From an uncultured Coriobacteriales bacterium (GTDB lineage: Bacteria; Actinomycetota; Coriobacteriia; Coriobacteriales; UMGS124): a stretch of 64,000 bases of DNA. Below are positions 41,808 through 50,268 of the stretch, in pieces; position 1 is the stretch's first letter, and the number at the start of each line of letters is the position of its first letter. Under the pieces are notes generated by a model. It worked only from the letters and a program-made list of their open reading frames with translations, ran no database searches and had not been told where the DNA came from. The DNA lies in the NCBI GenBank assembly GCA_934654475.1, contig CAKUFZ010000001.1:62001-126000 (forward strand). The letters are read 5' to 3'. A program made the translations under genes and the position numbers.

Positions 41808-42581
41808 ATGGCAGGCAAGTCTCGGGCATACCGCGTCCTCGTGTTTGCCGGAACCACAGAGGGCCGCGAGCTTGCTTCGTGGCTGAGCGCGCAAGGCAAC
41901 GTGGAGACATGTGTGTCGTGCGCAACCGACTTTGGGGCGCATCTTCTAGGGACGCTCCCCCATACCCAGGTCTTGGCGCAACGTCTGGACGAGGCGGGCA
42001 TGGAGCGCCTCATGGCACAGGGCGCGTTTGATGTGGTGGTTGACTGCACCCACCCGTACGCGAACGTCGTCACGGCGAATGCCCGCGCGGCAGCCCTGGC
42101 TCAAGGCTGCGAGTACCTGCGCGTTGTGCGCGAGGGAGAGCCCGAGGGCGACTGGATGCGCGCAGAGTCACCGGCGCAGGGCGCTGAGCTGCTGGCGGGC
42201 CTTCCCGGAGACATCCTGCTCACCACAGGCACGAAGGACATCGCCATCTGGTGCGCACAACCCGGCCTGCGCGAGCGCATCTGGGTGCGCTGCCTTCCCA
42301 ACGAGGCATCGGTGCAGGCGGCGCGGCAGGCGGGCATCCCGCCCGAGCGCATCGTGGGCGCCATGGGACCGTTCTCCCTGGAAGACAACGTGGCGCTCAT
42401 CAGGCGCAGCGGCGTGCGCACCCTCGTGACAAAGGCGTCGGGCACAACAGGCGGGTTCTGGGAGAAGGTGCAGGCAGCGCGAGAGACAAACTGCGCGCTT
42501 GTCGTCATCGGACGACCGACGAAAGAAGAGGGCCTCACGCTTGAGGAGGCCGAGGCACAGCTGGCAAGGAGGTTTGGATGA
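41808..42581 (+). CDS. cbiJ: Cobalt-precorrin-6A reductase
   Basis: The 257-residue product has YRVLVFAGTTEGRELASWL at the nucleotide-binding end, VVVDCTHPYANVVTANA, LLTTGTKDIAIW and VTKASGTTGGFWEKVQAA, all matching CbiJ/CobK. It reduces the macrocycle of cobalt-precorrin-6A with NAD(P)H. It begins immediately after the cbiH stop and shares an ATGA overlap with cbiET. Confidence 0.95.
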   Translation: MAGKSRAYRVLVFAGTTEGRELASWLSAQGNVETCVSCATDFGAHLLGTLPHTQVLAQRLDEAGMERLMAQGAFDVVVDCTHPYANVVTANARAAALAQGCEYLRVVREGEPEGDWMRAESPAQGAELLAGLPGDILLTTGTKDIAIWCAQPGLRERIWVRCLPNEASVQAARQAGIPPERIVGAMGPFSLEDNVALIRRSGVRTLVTKASGTTGGFWEKVQAARETNCALVVIGRPTKEEGLTLEEAEAQLARRFG

Positions 42582-43819
42582 GGGTCGACATCGTAGGCGC
42601 GGGACCCGCCGGTCGGCAAGGCTTGACCCATGGCGGCATGCAGGCACTCGAAGAGGCCCAGCTCATCATCGGAGCCGCCCGCGTCCTGCAGGAGCTTGCC
42701 CTAGAGACGGCCGCCCGCCAGGTGGCACTCGTGAGCCCCTCGGACATCGCCGAGGTGCTGGCCGGCCAAGCTCAGGCAGGCGTTGAGCGCGCCGCCGTGG
42801 CAGTCTCGGGCGACGTGGGACTCTACAGCCTCGCCGCCCCCCTGCGCGCCGCTTTGGCAAACATGCCAAACATCGAGCTCTGCGAGCACCCGGGCGTCTC
42901 CTCTCTGCAATGCCTGTGCGCGCGTCTCCATATGCCCTGGCAGGACGCCCATGTGCTCTCGGCTCACGGACGGGCGTGCGATGTGGCCGGGGCCGCCCAG
43001 TGCCACCGGCTCACCTTCGCGCTCACGGGCGGGGCGATTCGCGCCCACAACGTGTGCGCCGACCTCACGAGCCGCGGCATGGGCGACCTCACCGTGCACG
43101 TGGGCGAGAACCTCTGTTGCGCCCGCGAGCGCGTGCTCAGCGGCACCGCAGCCGAGCTCGCCCATGAGACGTTCGAGGACCTCGCCTGCATGCTCATCGA
43201 GAATCCCTCGCCTGTCGAGCGCGCCTGGCAGGCACCGGGCCTGCGTGACGCCGACCTCACGCGCGGCGACGCCCCCATGACAAAGGAAGAGGTACGCCAG
43301 GCCATCGTGTGCAAGCTGCGCCTGACGGAAGACGCCTGCATGTGGGACATCGGCGCGGGCACGGGCTCGGTAAGCGTGGAGTGCGGCCTGGCAGCGTGCG
43401 CCGGGCGCGTCTACGCCGTGGAGGAAGTGCCCGAACGCGTCGACCTCATCGCCGAGAACGCCCGCAAGCTCGGGGCGCTCAACGTCTTCACCGTCGAGGG
43501 GAAGGCACCTGCGGCGCTTGACGGCCTGCCCGCCCCCACGCATGCCTTCATCGGGGGCTCGGCAGGCTCGTTTGCCCAGATTGCAGACGCAGTGCTCGCC
43601 GCCAACCCTGAGGCGCGCATGGTGGCAAGCGCCGTCACCATCGAGACACTCTACCAGGCGCTCCAGGCATTTCAGGCACACAAGATGGCCGACGTCGAGG
43701 TCGTGCAGCTCAGCGTGGCGAAGGCGCGCGAGCTGGGCGGGTTGCACCTCATGTCCGCCCAAAACCCCGTGTGGATCATAAGCGGCCAAGGCGTGCGGGA
43801 CGGGGGCTCCTTATGCTGA
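42578..43819 (+). CDS. cbiET: Bifunctional cobalt-precorrin-7 (C5)-methyltransferase / precorrin-6B (C15)-methyltransferase
   Basis: This 413-residue fusion joins a CbiE methylase (about residues 1-215, starting MRVDIVGAGPAGRQGLTHGG) and a CbiT methyltransferase/decarboxylase (from about MTKEEVRQAIVCKLRL). CbiT has the SAM-binding CMWDIGAGTGSVSVE and the acidic loop VYAVEE. In the aerobic pathway the equivalent fusion is CobL. It overlaps cbiJ by 4 bp and cbiA by 7 bp. Confidence 0.95.
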   Translation: MRVDIVGAGPAGRQGLTHGGMQALEEAQLIIGAARVLQELALETAARQVALVSPSDIAEVLAGQAQAGVERAAVAVSGDVGLYSLAAPLRAALANMPNIELCEHPGVSSLQCLCARLHMPWQDAHVLSAHGRACDVAGAAQCHRLTFALTGGAIRAHNVCADLTSRGMGDLTVHVGENLCCARERVLSGTAAELAHETFEDLACMLIENPSPVERAWQAPGLRDADLTRGDAPMTKEEVRQAIVCKLRLTEDACMWDIGAGTGSVSVECGLAACAGRVYAVEEVPERVDLIAENARKLGALNVFTVEGKAPAALDGLPAPTHAFIGGSAGSFAQIADAVLAANPEARMVASAVTIETLYQALQAFQAHKMADVEVVQLSVAKARELGGLHLMSAQNPVWIISGQGVRDGGSLC

Positions 43820-45219
43820 CGCCGCTGCCGCGCATCCTCGTCACGGCGCCCAAAAGCGGCGCGGGCAAGACGACGCTCACCTGCGCGCTCATGGGGGCGC
43901 TGCGCGAGCGGGGCCTGCGCACGCTGGCATGCAAGTGCGGGCCCGACTACGTGGACCCCACCTTCCATGAGCGGCTGGGTGCCGTGCGCCGCCTCAACCT
44001 CGACGCGTTCTTCCAGTCCGAGACCCTCATGCGCGACCTCCTCGCCCACGCCGGGCGCGGCTGCGACATCGCCTGCATCGAGGGCGCCATGGGCTACTAC
44101 GACGGCGTGGGCACGACAACCAAGGCCAGTGCCTGGGACGTTGCGCGCATCACTGAGACGCCTGCCCTGCTTGTGCTCGACGCGCGCGGGGCATGCGCCT
44201 CGCTTGCCGCGCAGGCGCTCGGCTTTGTCGCCATGCGCACGCCCAGCCATGTGGCAGGCATCGTACTCGACCACGCAAGCGCCGCGCTCGCCGACAAGGT
44301 GGCGCCCGTCATCGAGCGGGAGTGCGGCGTGCCCGTGCTGGGCCACCTCCCCCACGACGAGGCGGTCGCGCTTCCTAGCAGGCACCTCGGCCTCGTCTTG
44401 GCCCAGGACCTGCCCGACCTCGACGAGAAGCTCGCCCGCCTGGCAACGCTTGCGCAGGACTGCCTCGACATCGACGCGATCCTCGCGCTTGCCCAGGCGG
44501 CCCCGCAGCTCAACCCCAGCGGCGCATGGCCCCTTCCGCCCTGCCTGGACGCGCACGAATCCGCCCCCGTCATCGCCGTTGCCCGCGACGAGGCGTTTTG
44601 CTTCTACTATGCCGAGGAGCTCGAGCTTTTGGAGGACCTGGGGGCCGAGCTCGCCTTCTTCTCTCCCCTGCACGACGAGAACCTGCCTGAGCAGGCAAGC
44701 GGGCTCTTTTTGGGCGGAGGCTACCCCGAGCTGCATGCACGCGAGCTTTCCTCCAATGCCGCCATGCGCGAGGCTATGCGGGCGGCGCTGGCACAGGGCA
44801 TGCCTGCGATTGCAGAGTGCGGAGGCTTCCTCTACCTGCTCGAACGCCTGACCGACGACGATGGCACAGCCTGGCCGCTCGTGGGCGCATGCCCAGGCGG
44901 GGCCGAGCGAAAGCCCCATGGGCGCTTTGGCTACATCGAGCTTGAGACGCAGAGCGCAGGGCTTCTTGGGCCTGCCGGCACCACACTGCGCGGGCACGAG
45001 TTCCATCGCTGGGAGGCCGATGACACCGGCGCCGACCTGCTTGCCCGCAAGCCCGAAAGCGAGCGCTTTTGGCATGCCGCTCACCACACCCCCAGCCTCT
45101 ACGCGGGATTTCCCCATCTCTACCTGCCCGGATCTGTCGACGTTGCACGCAGGTTTGTGCATGCGTGCGCCGCATGGGGCGCGCAAAGGAAGGACGCGAC
45201 GTGTACCTGCACCTTGTAA
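43813..45219 (+). CDS. cbiA: Cobyrinic acid a,c-diamide synthase
   Basis: The 468-residue ATP-dependent glutamine amidotransferase amidates side chains a and c. It has the P-loop TAPKSGAGKTTLTCALMG, KCGPDYVDPTFH and EGAMGYYDGV in the synthetase domain. A C-terminal triad-type glutaminase has the nucleophile in IAECGGFLYLLE and the C-terminal FHRWE. I start at ATG 43813, directly before LTPLPRILV, overlapping cbiET. The 3' end overlaps cbiB by 19 bp. Confidence 0.95.
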   Translation: MLTPLPRILVTAPKSGAGKTTLTCALMGALRERGLRTLACKCGPDYVDPTFHERLGAVRRLNLDAFFQSETLMRDLLAHAGRGCDIACIEGAMGYYDGVGTTTKASAWDVARITETPALLVLDARGACASLAAQALGFVAMRTPSHVAGIVLDHASAALADKVAPVIERECGVPVLGHLPHDEAVALPSRHLGLVLAQDLPDLDEKLARLATLAQDCLDIDAILALAQAAPQLNPSGAWPLPPCLDAHESAPVIAVARDEAFCFYYAEELELLEDLGAELAFFSPLHDENLPEQASGLFLGGGYPELHARELSSNAAMREAMRAALAQGMPAIAECGGFLYLLERLTDDDGTAWPLVGACPGGAERKPHGRFGYIELETQSAGLLGPAGTTLRGHEFHRWEADDTGADLLARKPESERFWHAAHHTPSLYAGFPHLYLPGSVDVARRFVHACAAWGAQRKDATCTCTL

Positions 45220-46187
45220 GCCTGGCCTCAGGCTATGTAGCCGACCTCGCCTTGGGCGACCCACACGGCTGGCCTCACCCCGTGCGCTGGATGGGCTCCC
45301 TCATCGCCCGACTCGAGCCTGCCCTGCGCCGCACCTTCCCCGACACACCGCGCGGCAAGCAGGCCGCGGGCACGGCGCTTGTGTGCCTGGTCACGGGCAT
45401 CAGCGGTGGTGCGTGCGCGGCCGTGCTCGCCCTGACGGGGGCCGTCAGTCCCTATCTGTCCTGCGCGGTAGGGGCGCTTGTAAGCTACTGGATGCTTGCG
45501 ACCAAGTCGCTCAAGGACGAGAGCATGGCTGTGCTCGACGCCCTGGAACACGCGGGCCTGCCCGAGGCACGCACGCGCGTCTCCATGATCGTGGGCCGCG
45601 ACACAGCGGCGCTCACCGAAGAGGGCGTCACAAAGGCCGCCGTGGAGACGGTAGCCGAGAACGCCTCAGACGGCGTGATCGCACCCCTCTTCTACCTGAC
45701 ACTTTTGGGGCCGGTGGGCGGAGTCGTGTACAAGGCGATCAACACCATGGACTCGATGGTGGGCTACAAAAACGACCGCTACCTCGACTTCGGCCGCGCA
45801 GCCGCCAAGCTCGACGACGCGGTGAACTTCATTCCCGCACGCCTGGCCGGCGCCCTCATGTGCCTGGCCGCCCCCCTTGCAGGCTTTGACGGCAAGCGCG
45901 CCTGGCGCACCTTCCGGCGCGACCGGCTCGCCCACACCTCGCCCAACTCCGCCCACACCGAGGCGGCCTGCGCGGGAGCCCTGGGCATACAGCTGGCCGG
46001 CCCCAACTACTATGGCGGCGTGCTGGTGGGGAAGCCCACGCTGGGCGAGGCGTGCCGTGCGGTGGAGCCCGCCGACATCCGCCGGGCGAACAGGCTGCTT
46101 TACGCAACGAGCCTGCTGGCGCTGCCTGTATGCGCAGGACTCGGGGCGCTTGTGTGGACGCTTGTGAGAGCGGCGGCGGGACTATGA
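45201..46187 (+). CDS. cbiB: Adenosylcobinamide-phosphate synthase (cobalamin biosynthesis membrane protein)
   Basis: CbiB attaches the aminopropanol arm to adenosylcobyric acid. The 328-residue membrane protein has GYVADLALGDPHGWPHPVRWMG, VAENASDGVIAPLFY, INTMDSMVGYKNDRY and SPNSAHTEAACAGALGIQL. I chose GTG at 45201, with AAAGGAAGG seven bases upstream. The longer in-frame upstream sequence is Cys/Arg-rich antisense-like material. Several hydrophobic helices are present. Confidence 0.94.
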   Translation: MYLHLVSLASGYVADLALGDPHGWPHPVRWMGSLIARLEPALRRTFPDTPRGKQAAGTALVCLVTGISGGACAAVLALTGAVSPYLSCAVGALVSYWMLATKSLKDESMAVLDALEHAGLPEARTRVSMIVGRDTAALTEEGVTKAAVETVAENASDGVIAPLFYLTLLGPVGGVVYKAINTMDSMVGYKNDRYLDFGRAAAKLDDAVNFIPARLAGALMCLAAPLAGFDGKRAWRTFRRDRLAHTSPNSAHTEAACAGALGIQLAGPNYYGGVLVGKPTLGEACRAVEPADIRRANRLLYATSLLALPVCAGLGALVWTLVRAAAGL

Positions 46188-46245
46188 GAAAGCACGATTG
46201 GATGAGATTGTGCACACGTGCGGCACAGCGAACGAAAGGAGCGGC

Positions 46246-47748
46246 ATGACCAACAAACGCGCCAAGTCAATCATGGTACAGGGCACGATGTCAGGCGCAG
46301 GCAAGAGCCTCATCGCCGCAGGTCTCTGCCGCATCTTTGCTCAGGACGGCCTTGCGGTGGCCCCTTTCAAGTCGCAGAACATGTCGCTCAACTCGGCCGT
46401 CACGCCACATGGCTTTGAGATCGGACGGGCCCAGGCGTTGCAGGCGCAGGCCTGCGGCGTCCCCGCCGAGCCTGCGATGAACCCCATCCTGCTCAAGCCC
46501 ACAACCGACGTGGGGTCGCAGGTCGTTGTCATGGGCAAACCTGTGGCGAACATGGCGGCCCGCGACTACTTCAAATATAAGACGAGCCTCATTCCCACCG
46601 TGCAGGCGGCTTACGACGACCTGGCCTCGCGCCATGACGTCGTGGTCATCGAAGGCGCAGGCAGCCCTGCCGAGATCAACCTCAAGCACAACGACATCGT
46701 GAACATGGGTATGGCCAAAATGGCGGCCGCGCCCGTGCTGCTTGTGGGCAACATCGACTGCGGCGGCGTGTTTGCCCAGCTTGTAGGCACACATGCCCTG
46801 CTCGAAGACGACGAGCGACGCATGCTCAAAGCTTGTATCATCAACAAGTTCCGCGGCGACGTGGCCCTTTTGCAGCCCGGCCTCGACGAGCTCGAGCGGC
46901 GCATGGGGGTGCCCGTGGCCGGTGTGGTGCCCTACACGCCCCTTGACCTCGACGACGAGGACGGCTTCTCCGCCATGCAGGGGCCGGGCGCGGCAAACGC
47001 CCTGCTCGACATCGCCGTCGTGCGACTGCCGCACATCTCGAACTTCACCGACCTCGACGCCCTCACCACCCTGCCCGAGGTGCGCGTGCGCTATGTGAGC
47101 CATGCCGAGGAGCTGGGCCGACCCGACCTCGTCGTGCTCCCCGGCACCAAGGCCACCCTGGGCGACCTCGCCTGGCTTCGCGCATGCGACCTGGATGCCG
47201 CGCTGCGCCAGCATGCCGAGATGGGCGGACTCGTCTTGGGCATCTGCGGCGGATACCAAATGCTGGGCCTGGAGATACACGACCCCCTGGGGGTGGAAGG
47301 CGGCGGGTGCCAAGAGGGTCTGGGGCTGCTGCCCGTGCGCACCGCGTTCACCCAGGAGAAGACGCTTTGCAGCAGTGCGGGCACGACGTTGCAACTTGAG
47401 GAGCCCTTTGCGGACCTGTCGAACCTGGGCGTTGTGGGATACCAGATCCACATGGGCCAGACGACGCCCGAGGGCGGCATGCCGTTTTGCCTGCTTGAGG
47501 ATGCCGGCGAGGACGGCTGCATCGCCGGCACCGTGATGGGCACGTACCTGCATGGCCTCTTCGACTCCGTGCCCTTCACGCAGGCGCTTGTCGACATGCT
47601 CCTTGCGCGCAAAGGGATGTCCGGCACACGCATCAATGCGCAAGACCGCGCCGCCCGCAGGGAGCAGCAGCTCGACGTGCTTGCCGACACGCTGCGCACC
47701 AGCCTCGACATGGACCTCGTCTATCGAATCTTGGAGGAAGGCATATGA
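46246..47748 (+). CDS. cbiP: Cobyric acid synthase
   Basis: The 500-residue glutamine-dependent amidotransferase amidates side chains b, d, e and g. MVQGTMSGAGKSLIAAGLCR is the P-loop segment. PFKSQNMSLNSAVTPHGFEIG, VIEGAGSPAEINL and INKFRGD follow. The glutaminase half has VLGICGGYQMLG with the nucleophile Cys and GTYLHGLFD with the His. The ATG at 46246 has AAAGGAG upstream, 58 bp after cbiB. It overlaps cbiC as ATGA. Confidence 0.96.
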   Translation: MTNKRAKSIMVQGTMSGAGKSLIAAGLCRIFAQDGLAVAPFKSQNMSLNSAVTPHGFEIGRAQALQAQACGVPAEPAMNPILLKPTTDVGSQVVVMGKPVANMAARDYFKYKTSLIPTVQAAYDDLASRHDVVVIEGAGSPAEINLKHNDIVNMGMAKMAAAPVLLVGNIDCGGVFAQLVGTHALLEDDERRMLKACIINKFRGDVALLQPGLDELERRMGVPVAGVVPYTPLDLDDEDGFSAMQGPGAANALLDIAVVRLPHISNFTDLDALTTLPEVRVRYVSHAEELGRPDLVVLPGTKATLGDLAWLRACDLDAALRQHAEMGGLVLGICGGYQMLGLEIHDPLGVEGGGCQEGLGLLPVRTAFTQEKTLCSSAGTTLQLEEPFADLSNLGVVGYQIHMGQTTPEGGMPFCLLEDAGEDGCIAGTVMGTYLHGLFDSVPFTQALVDMLLARKGMSGTRINAQDRAARREQQLDVLADTLRTSLDMDLVYRILEEGI

Positions 47749-48413
47749 GTGCAACCACCCTGGGCATGCTCGAGCACGTAAAGCCCGGCGACATCGAGAC
47801 GCGCTCGTTTGAAATCATTGCCGAGGAGCTTCGCCAGCGCGGCATCAACCTCGACCCCGCGACGGCGCCCGTCGTCATGCGCGCCATCCACACGACGGCC
47901 GACTTCGACTATGCCGAGAACCTGCTCTTCTCCCCTGGTGCGATGCAGGCGGGAGTGGAGGCGCTCAAGGCGGGGGCGTCGGTGGTGACCGACACCACCA
48001 TGGCGCAGTCGGGCATCAACAAGCGCGCCCTGGCACGCCTGGGCGGCGAGGCCCTCAACTTCATCCGCGACCCCGAGGTCATGCAAGAGGCACGCGACAA
48101 GGGCGTGACGCGTTCTGCCATGGCCATGGAGAAGGCCGCCGGGTTGGGGCGCCCCCTCATCTACGCCGTGGGCAACGCCCCCACCGCCCTCGTGCAGCTG
48201 CGCGAGCTCATCGACAACGGAATAACCACGCCACCTGCGCTTATCATCGGTGTGCCGGTTGGCTTTGTAAACGTGACAGAATCAAAAGAACTCATCATGG
48301 AGCTCAAGAACGTGCCCTGGATCGTGGCCCGAGGCCGCAAGGGCGGCAGCAACGTGGCGGCCGCAATCGTCAATGCGCTGCTGTATGTGGCGACGGGTAA
48401 TGTAAGGGAGTGA
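47745..48413 (+). CDS. cbiC: Cobalt-precorrin-8 methylmutase
   Basis: CbiC moves the methyl group from C11 to C12. The 222-residue product has IETRSFEIIAEEL, VVMRAIHTTADFDYAENL (with the catalytic His), VVTDTTMAQSGINK and VGNAPTALVQLRELI, all diagnostic. It is the last gene of the cobalamin cluster. I see no strong intrinsic terminator in the first 45 bases after it, where base composition drops towards the lower-GC patch. Confidence 0.96.
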   Translation: MSATTLGMLEHVKPGDIETRSFEIIAEELRQRGINLDPATAPVVMRAIHTTADFDYAENLLFSPGAMQAGVEALKAGASVVTDTTMAQSGINKRALARLGGEALNFIRDPEVMQEARDKGVTRSAMAMEKAAGLGRPLIYAVGNAPTALVQLRELIDNGITTPPALIIGVPVGFVNVTESKELIMELKNVPWIVARGRKGGSNVAAAIVNALLYVATGNVRE

Positions 48414-48459
48414 GTTGGGGGCTCGGGGGGTTTGTCATCTCATCCAAACTTTCTCAGAT

Positions 48460-48494
48460 AGTGTATTGTTTTTCGATACACTCTCCTCTAAACT
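48460..48494 (+). promoter_or_regulatory. Promoter with overlapping palindromic operator
   Basis: -35 TTGTTT (48466-48471), 17-bp spacer and -10 TAAACT (48489-48494). A perfect 7-bp inverted repeat, AGTGTAT (48460-48466) and ATACACT (48476-48482), spans the -35 and spacer, the layout of a repressor site. The XRE protein encoded about 800 bp downstream is the natural candidate ligand. Confidence 0.5.
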
Positions 48495-48585
48495 GCAAGC
48501 ATCCAATACAACAGAAGAGAGGAGGGTTGTTAGTCGGCAGTAGTTCCCATGTAATTGCAGAGAACAACGCTAAGAGGAGGAGACC

Positions 48586-48651
48586 ATGCAGCTTAGCGGC
48601 CGTCGGAGAAAGGCCTTTGTCCCGTTCATGGTTCTAAGAGCGTGGCCATAG
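48586..48651 (+). CDS. Tiny 21-residue ORF with strong ribosome-binding site
   Basis: An ATG preceded by AGGAGGAG at ideal spacing opens a 21-codon frame starting MQLSGRRRKAFVPFMVL. It ends 48 bp before the DUF2975-like gene. It is basic and mildly hydrophobic. It could be a leader peptide, a small regulatory protein or a remnant. No homologue is recognised. Confidence 0.4.
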   Translation: MQLSGRRRKAFVPFMVLRAWP

Positions 48652-48699
48652 TTGTTGCCTCAAACATCATGTGTGCTTTGGAGGCGATTGGAGACCAAG

Positions 48700-49302
48700 A
48701 TGAGTGTCACCGTGAGGCCAGAGCAAAACCGACAACCATCGTGCTTCTTGCACACCCGCTCAATTCGCACATTCCGCCGCACGGCTCGCGTTCTCGAGGT
48801 TTTCTGCGCCATTGGCAGTGCCGTCAGCCTCGTCGCTATCGCCTGGCAGCTCATCGCCTTGGGAAAGGTGACAGCCGGTTTTTTCATCTTCCTACAGTGG
48901 TGCACCATCTTTGCCATATTTGCCGTCATCTTTCATCAGGCAAAGGAAATCTTTGAGGCAGTGTCGCCGGGTCCCTCGTTTCCATTTCAGAAGGTGGCAC
49001 GCAACCTGCGCGTCATTGCCGCATTGTGGCTTGCGCTCGTTCTGATTGGACTAGTTTTCTCCATTCTCGCAGCCATCATTGCCAACGGTTCATTTCCCGC
49101 CATCAACGTGGACCTCATGCCGCATAGTTTTCCATCTCCCCAGACCTGGTATGCAACATTTGAGCAGCCTGACATCAGTTCGATTTCCCATGTCGTTTCA
49201 ATAGACCTGGCCTCTGCGTCGATCGGCGTGCTCCTATGGTGTCTATCCTACCCCCTTGAGTTTGGCGGCGAGATTCAGGAAGAAAACGAGCTGACTGCGT
49301 AA
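48700..49302 (+). CDS. DUF2975-like four-helix membrane protein
   Basis: The 200-residue protein has four hydrophobic helices, including LEVFCAIGSAVSLVAIAWQL, a second at about FFIFLQWCTIFAIFAVIF, a third at about LRVIAALWLALVLIGLVFSI and a final one near ASIGVLLWCLSYPLEFG. This layout and its pairing with a small XRE regulator immediately downstream (4-bp gap) match DUF2975 membrane proteins. I start at ATG 48700 with GGAG upstream. Codon use is less GC-biased than in the neighbours. Function unknown. Confidence 0.7.
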   Translation: MSVTVRPEQNRQPSCFLHTRSIRTFRRTARVLEVFCAIGSAVSLVAIAWQLIALGKVTAGFFIFLQWCTIFAIFAVIFHQAKEIFEAVSPGPSFPFQKVARNLRVIAALWLALVLIGLVFSILAAIIANGSFPAINVDLMPHSFPSPQTWYATFEQPDISSISHVVSIDLASASIGVLLWCLSYPLEFGGEIQEENELTA

Positions 49303-49306
49303 GACA

Positions 49307-49528
49307 ATGGCTATCCTGCTGTGCTTGGACGACATAATCGAAGACCGAGGCGTAACTGTCACCGAGCTTGCCAATGCAGTTGGCATCTCCCGTATCAACA
49401 TGTCTAACCTCAAGATGGGTAAAGTCAAAGCCATCCGACTCTCCACCCTTGAGGGCATATGTGACTACCTCGACTGTCAACCAGGCGACATCATCAAATT
49501 CGTTCGTACCGAGAAAAGCCCCTCGTAA
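49307..49528 (+). CDS. Small XRE-family transcriptional regulator
   Basis: The 73-residue protein is a single helix-turn-helix of the Cro/CI type: VTVTELANAVGISRINMSNL covers the two DNA-binding helices, and LEGICDYLDCQPGDIIKFV is the typical end of the YozG/YgzD-like subgroup. It lies 4 bp after the DUF2975-like gene. An inverted repeat in the promoter at 48460-48482 is a plausible autoregulatory operator. The patch is lower in GC than its surroundings, suggesting acquisition. Confidence 0.88.
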   Translation: MAILLCLDDIIEDRGVTVTELANAVGISRINMSNLKMGKVKAIRLSTLEGICDYLDCQPGDIIKFVRTEKSPS

Positions 49529-49612
49529 CGAAACGATTTAAACGAAGCTAAACGTGAGAAATCAACTGAATAGTCTTCACTACTCGACAAGAATCAACGA
49601 GGGAGGCTACCT

Positions 49613-50059
49613 ATGAAACAAGCCATGGGGCATACTGGCGTTTCAACAACAAGCTTCAAACCTCAATCTTTTCTAGCTTGCTGCGTATTACTTTTGGCCA
49701 TCGCATGCCTTTTCACAATGGGGTGTGACAAGGAAGAGGGCCGCTACGTGGGGTCCGTGTATTACCCAGTTAATGGGCAGGGACAGACATATGGTTCCTC
49801 AGCCCTGGCATATGAAAACCTTCCAGAAGAGGTTTCCGCGCTTGAAGCCATTGACTATATGCCCGACCTTGTTTCTGCTGTCGGCAAAGATGGTACCGAA
49901 GGCTACATACTGAAAGAAGACTTCCTTCCCTCAGCAATCCCATCGTCACCAGAAGAAGCAATTCAAATGCAGAACAACGGAACATTCGACCATGAGGAGG
50001 TGCCACTATACGCTTCTGACGGAAAAACGGTGTTGGGTGTTTATGCCAACGGGTACTGA
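49613..50059 (+). CDS. Small lipoprotein, possibly related to BlaR1/M56-associated tails
   Basis: The 148-residue protein has an N-terminal hydrophobic segment (about LACCVLLLAIACLFTMGC) ending in a possible lipobox Cys at residue 38. The extracellular part contains EGYILKEDFLP, SPEEAIQ and PLYASDGKTVLGVY. The last two recall the C-terminal pattern of some M56/BlaR1-type and small secreted proteins of Gram-positives; this is memory of a pattern, not a search. The start has GGGAGG upstream. AT-richer codon use matches the preceding XRE/DUF2975 pair. Confidence 0.65.
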   Translation: MKQAMGHTGVSTTSFKPQSFLACCVLLLAIACLFTMGCDKEEGRYVGSVYYPVNGQGQTYGSSALAYENLPEEVSALEAIDYMPDLVSAVGKDGTEGYILKEDFLPSAIPSSPEEAIQMQNNGTFDHEEVPLYASDGKTVLGVYANGY

Positions 50060-50083
50060 CAATTTATAACGAGGGGGAACAAC

Positions 50084-50128
50084 ATGCCAAGCAATATCCT
50101 TTCCTTAAACCATCCCGCCCGCTTTTAG
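50084..50128 (+). CDS. 14-residue ORF after the lipoprotein
   Basis: An ATG with GAGGGGG seven bases upstream opens a 14-codon frame (MPSNILSLNHPARF). It may be a remnant of a gene cut at its 3' side, or chance. The remaining 140 bases to the next gene hold only the long inverted repeat. Confidence 0.25.
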   Translation: MPSNILSLNHPARF

Positions 50129-50161
50129 GTTCCTTATCCACTTTACGGGCCTGATACAGCA

Positions 50162-50241
50162 GGGGCCCACGTCTGCCATCGAGCGAATCCGCAGCCGCGC
50201 TGTGCGCGGCGAGGACCAGCGAGATGACAGACGTGGGCCCC
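50162..50241. terminator. Long nested inverted repeat between convergent genes
   Basis: A 14-bp perfect outer stem (GGGGCCCACGTCTG 50162-50175 with CAGACGTGGGCCCC 50228-50241) encloses 52 nt, including an inner GCCGCGC-TGT-GCGCGGC hairpin. It lies between the plus-strand lipoprotein and the minus-strand lysozyme-like gene. Neither strand has a T tract, so the terminator role is inferred from position. Confidence 0.5.
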
Positions 50242-50268
50242 GTCCGGGATGTATCGCGCCCTAGCTGC

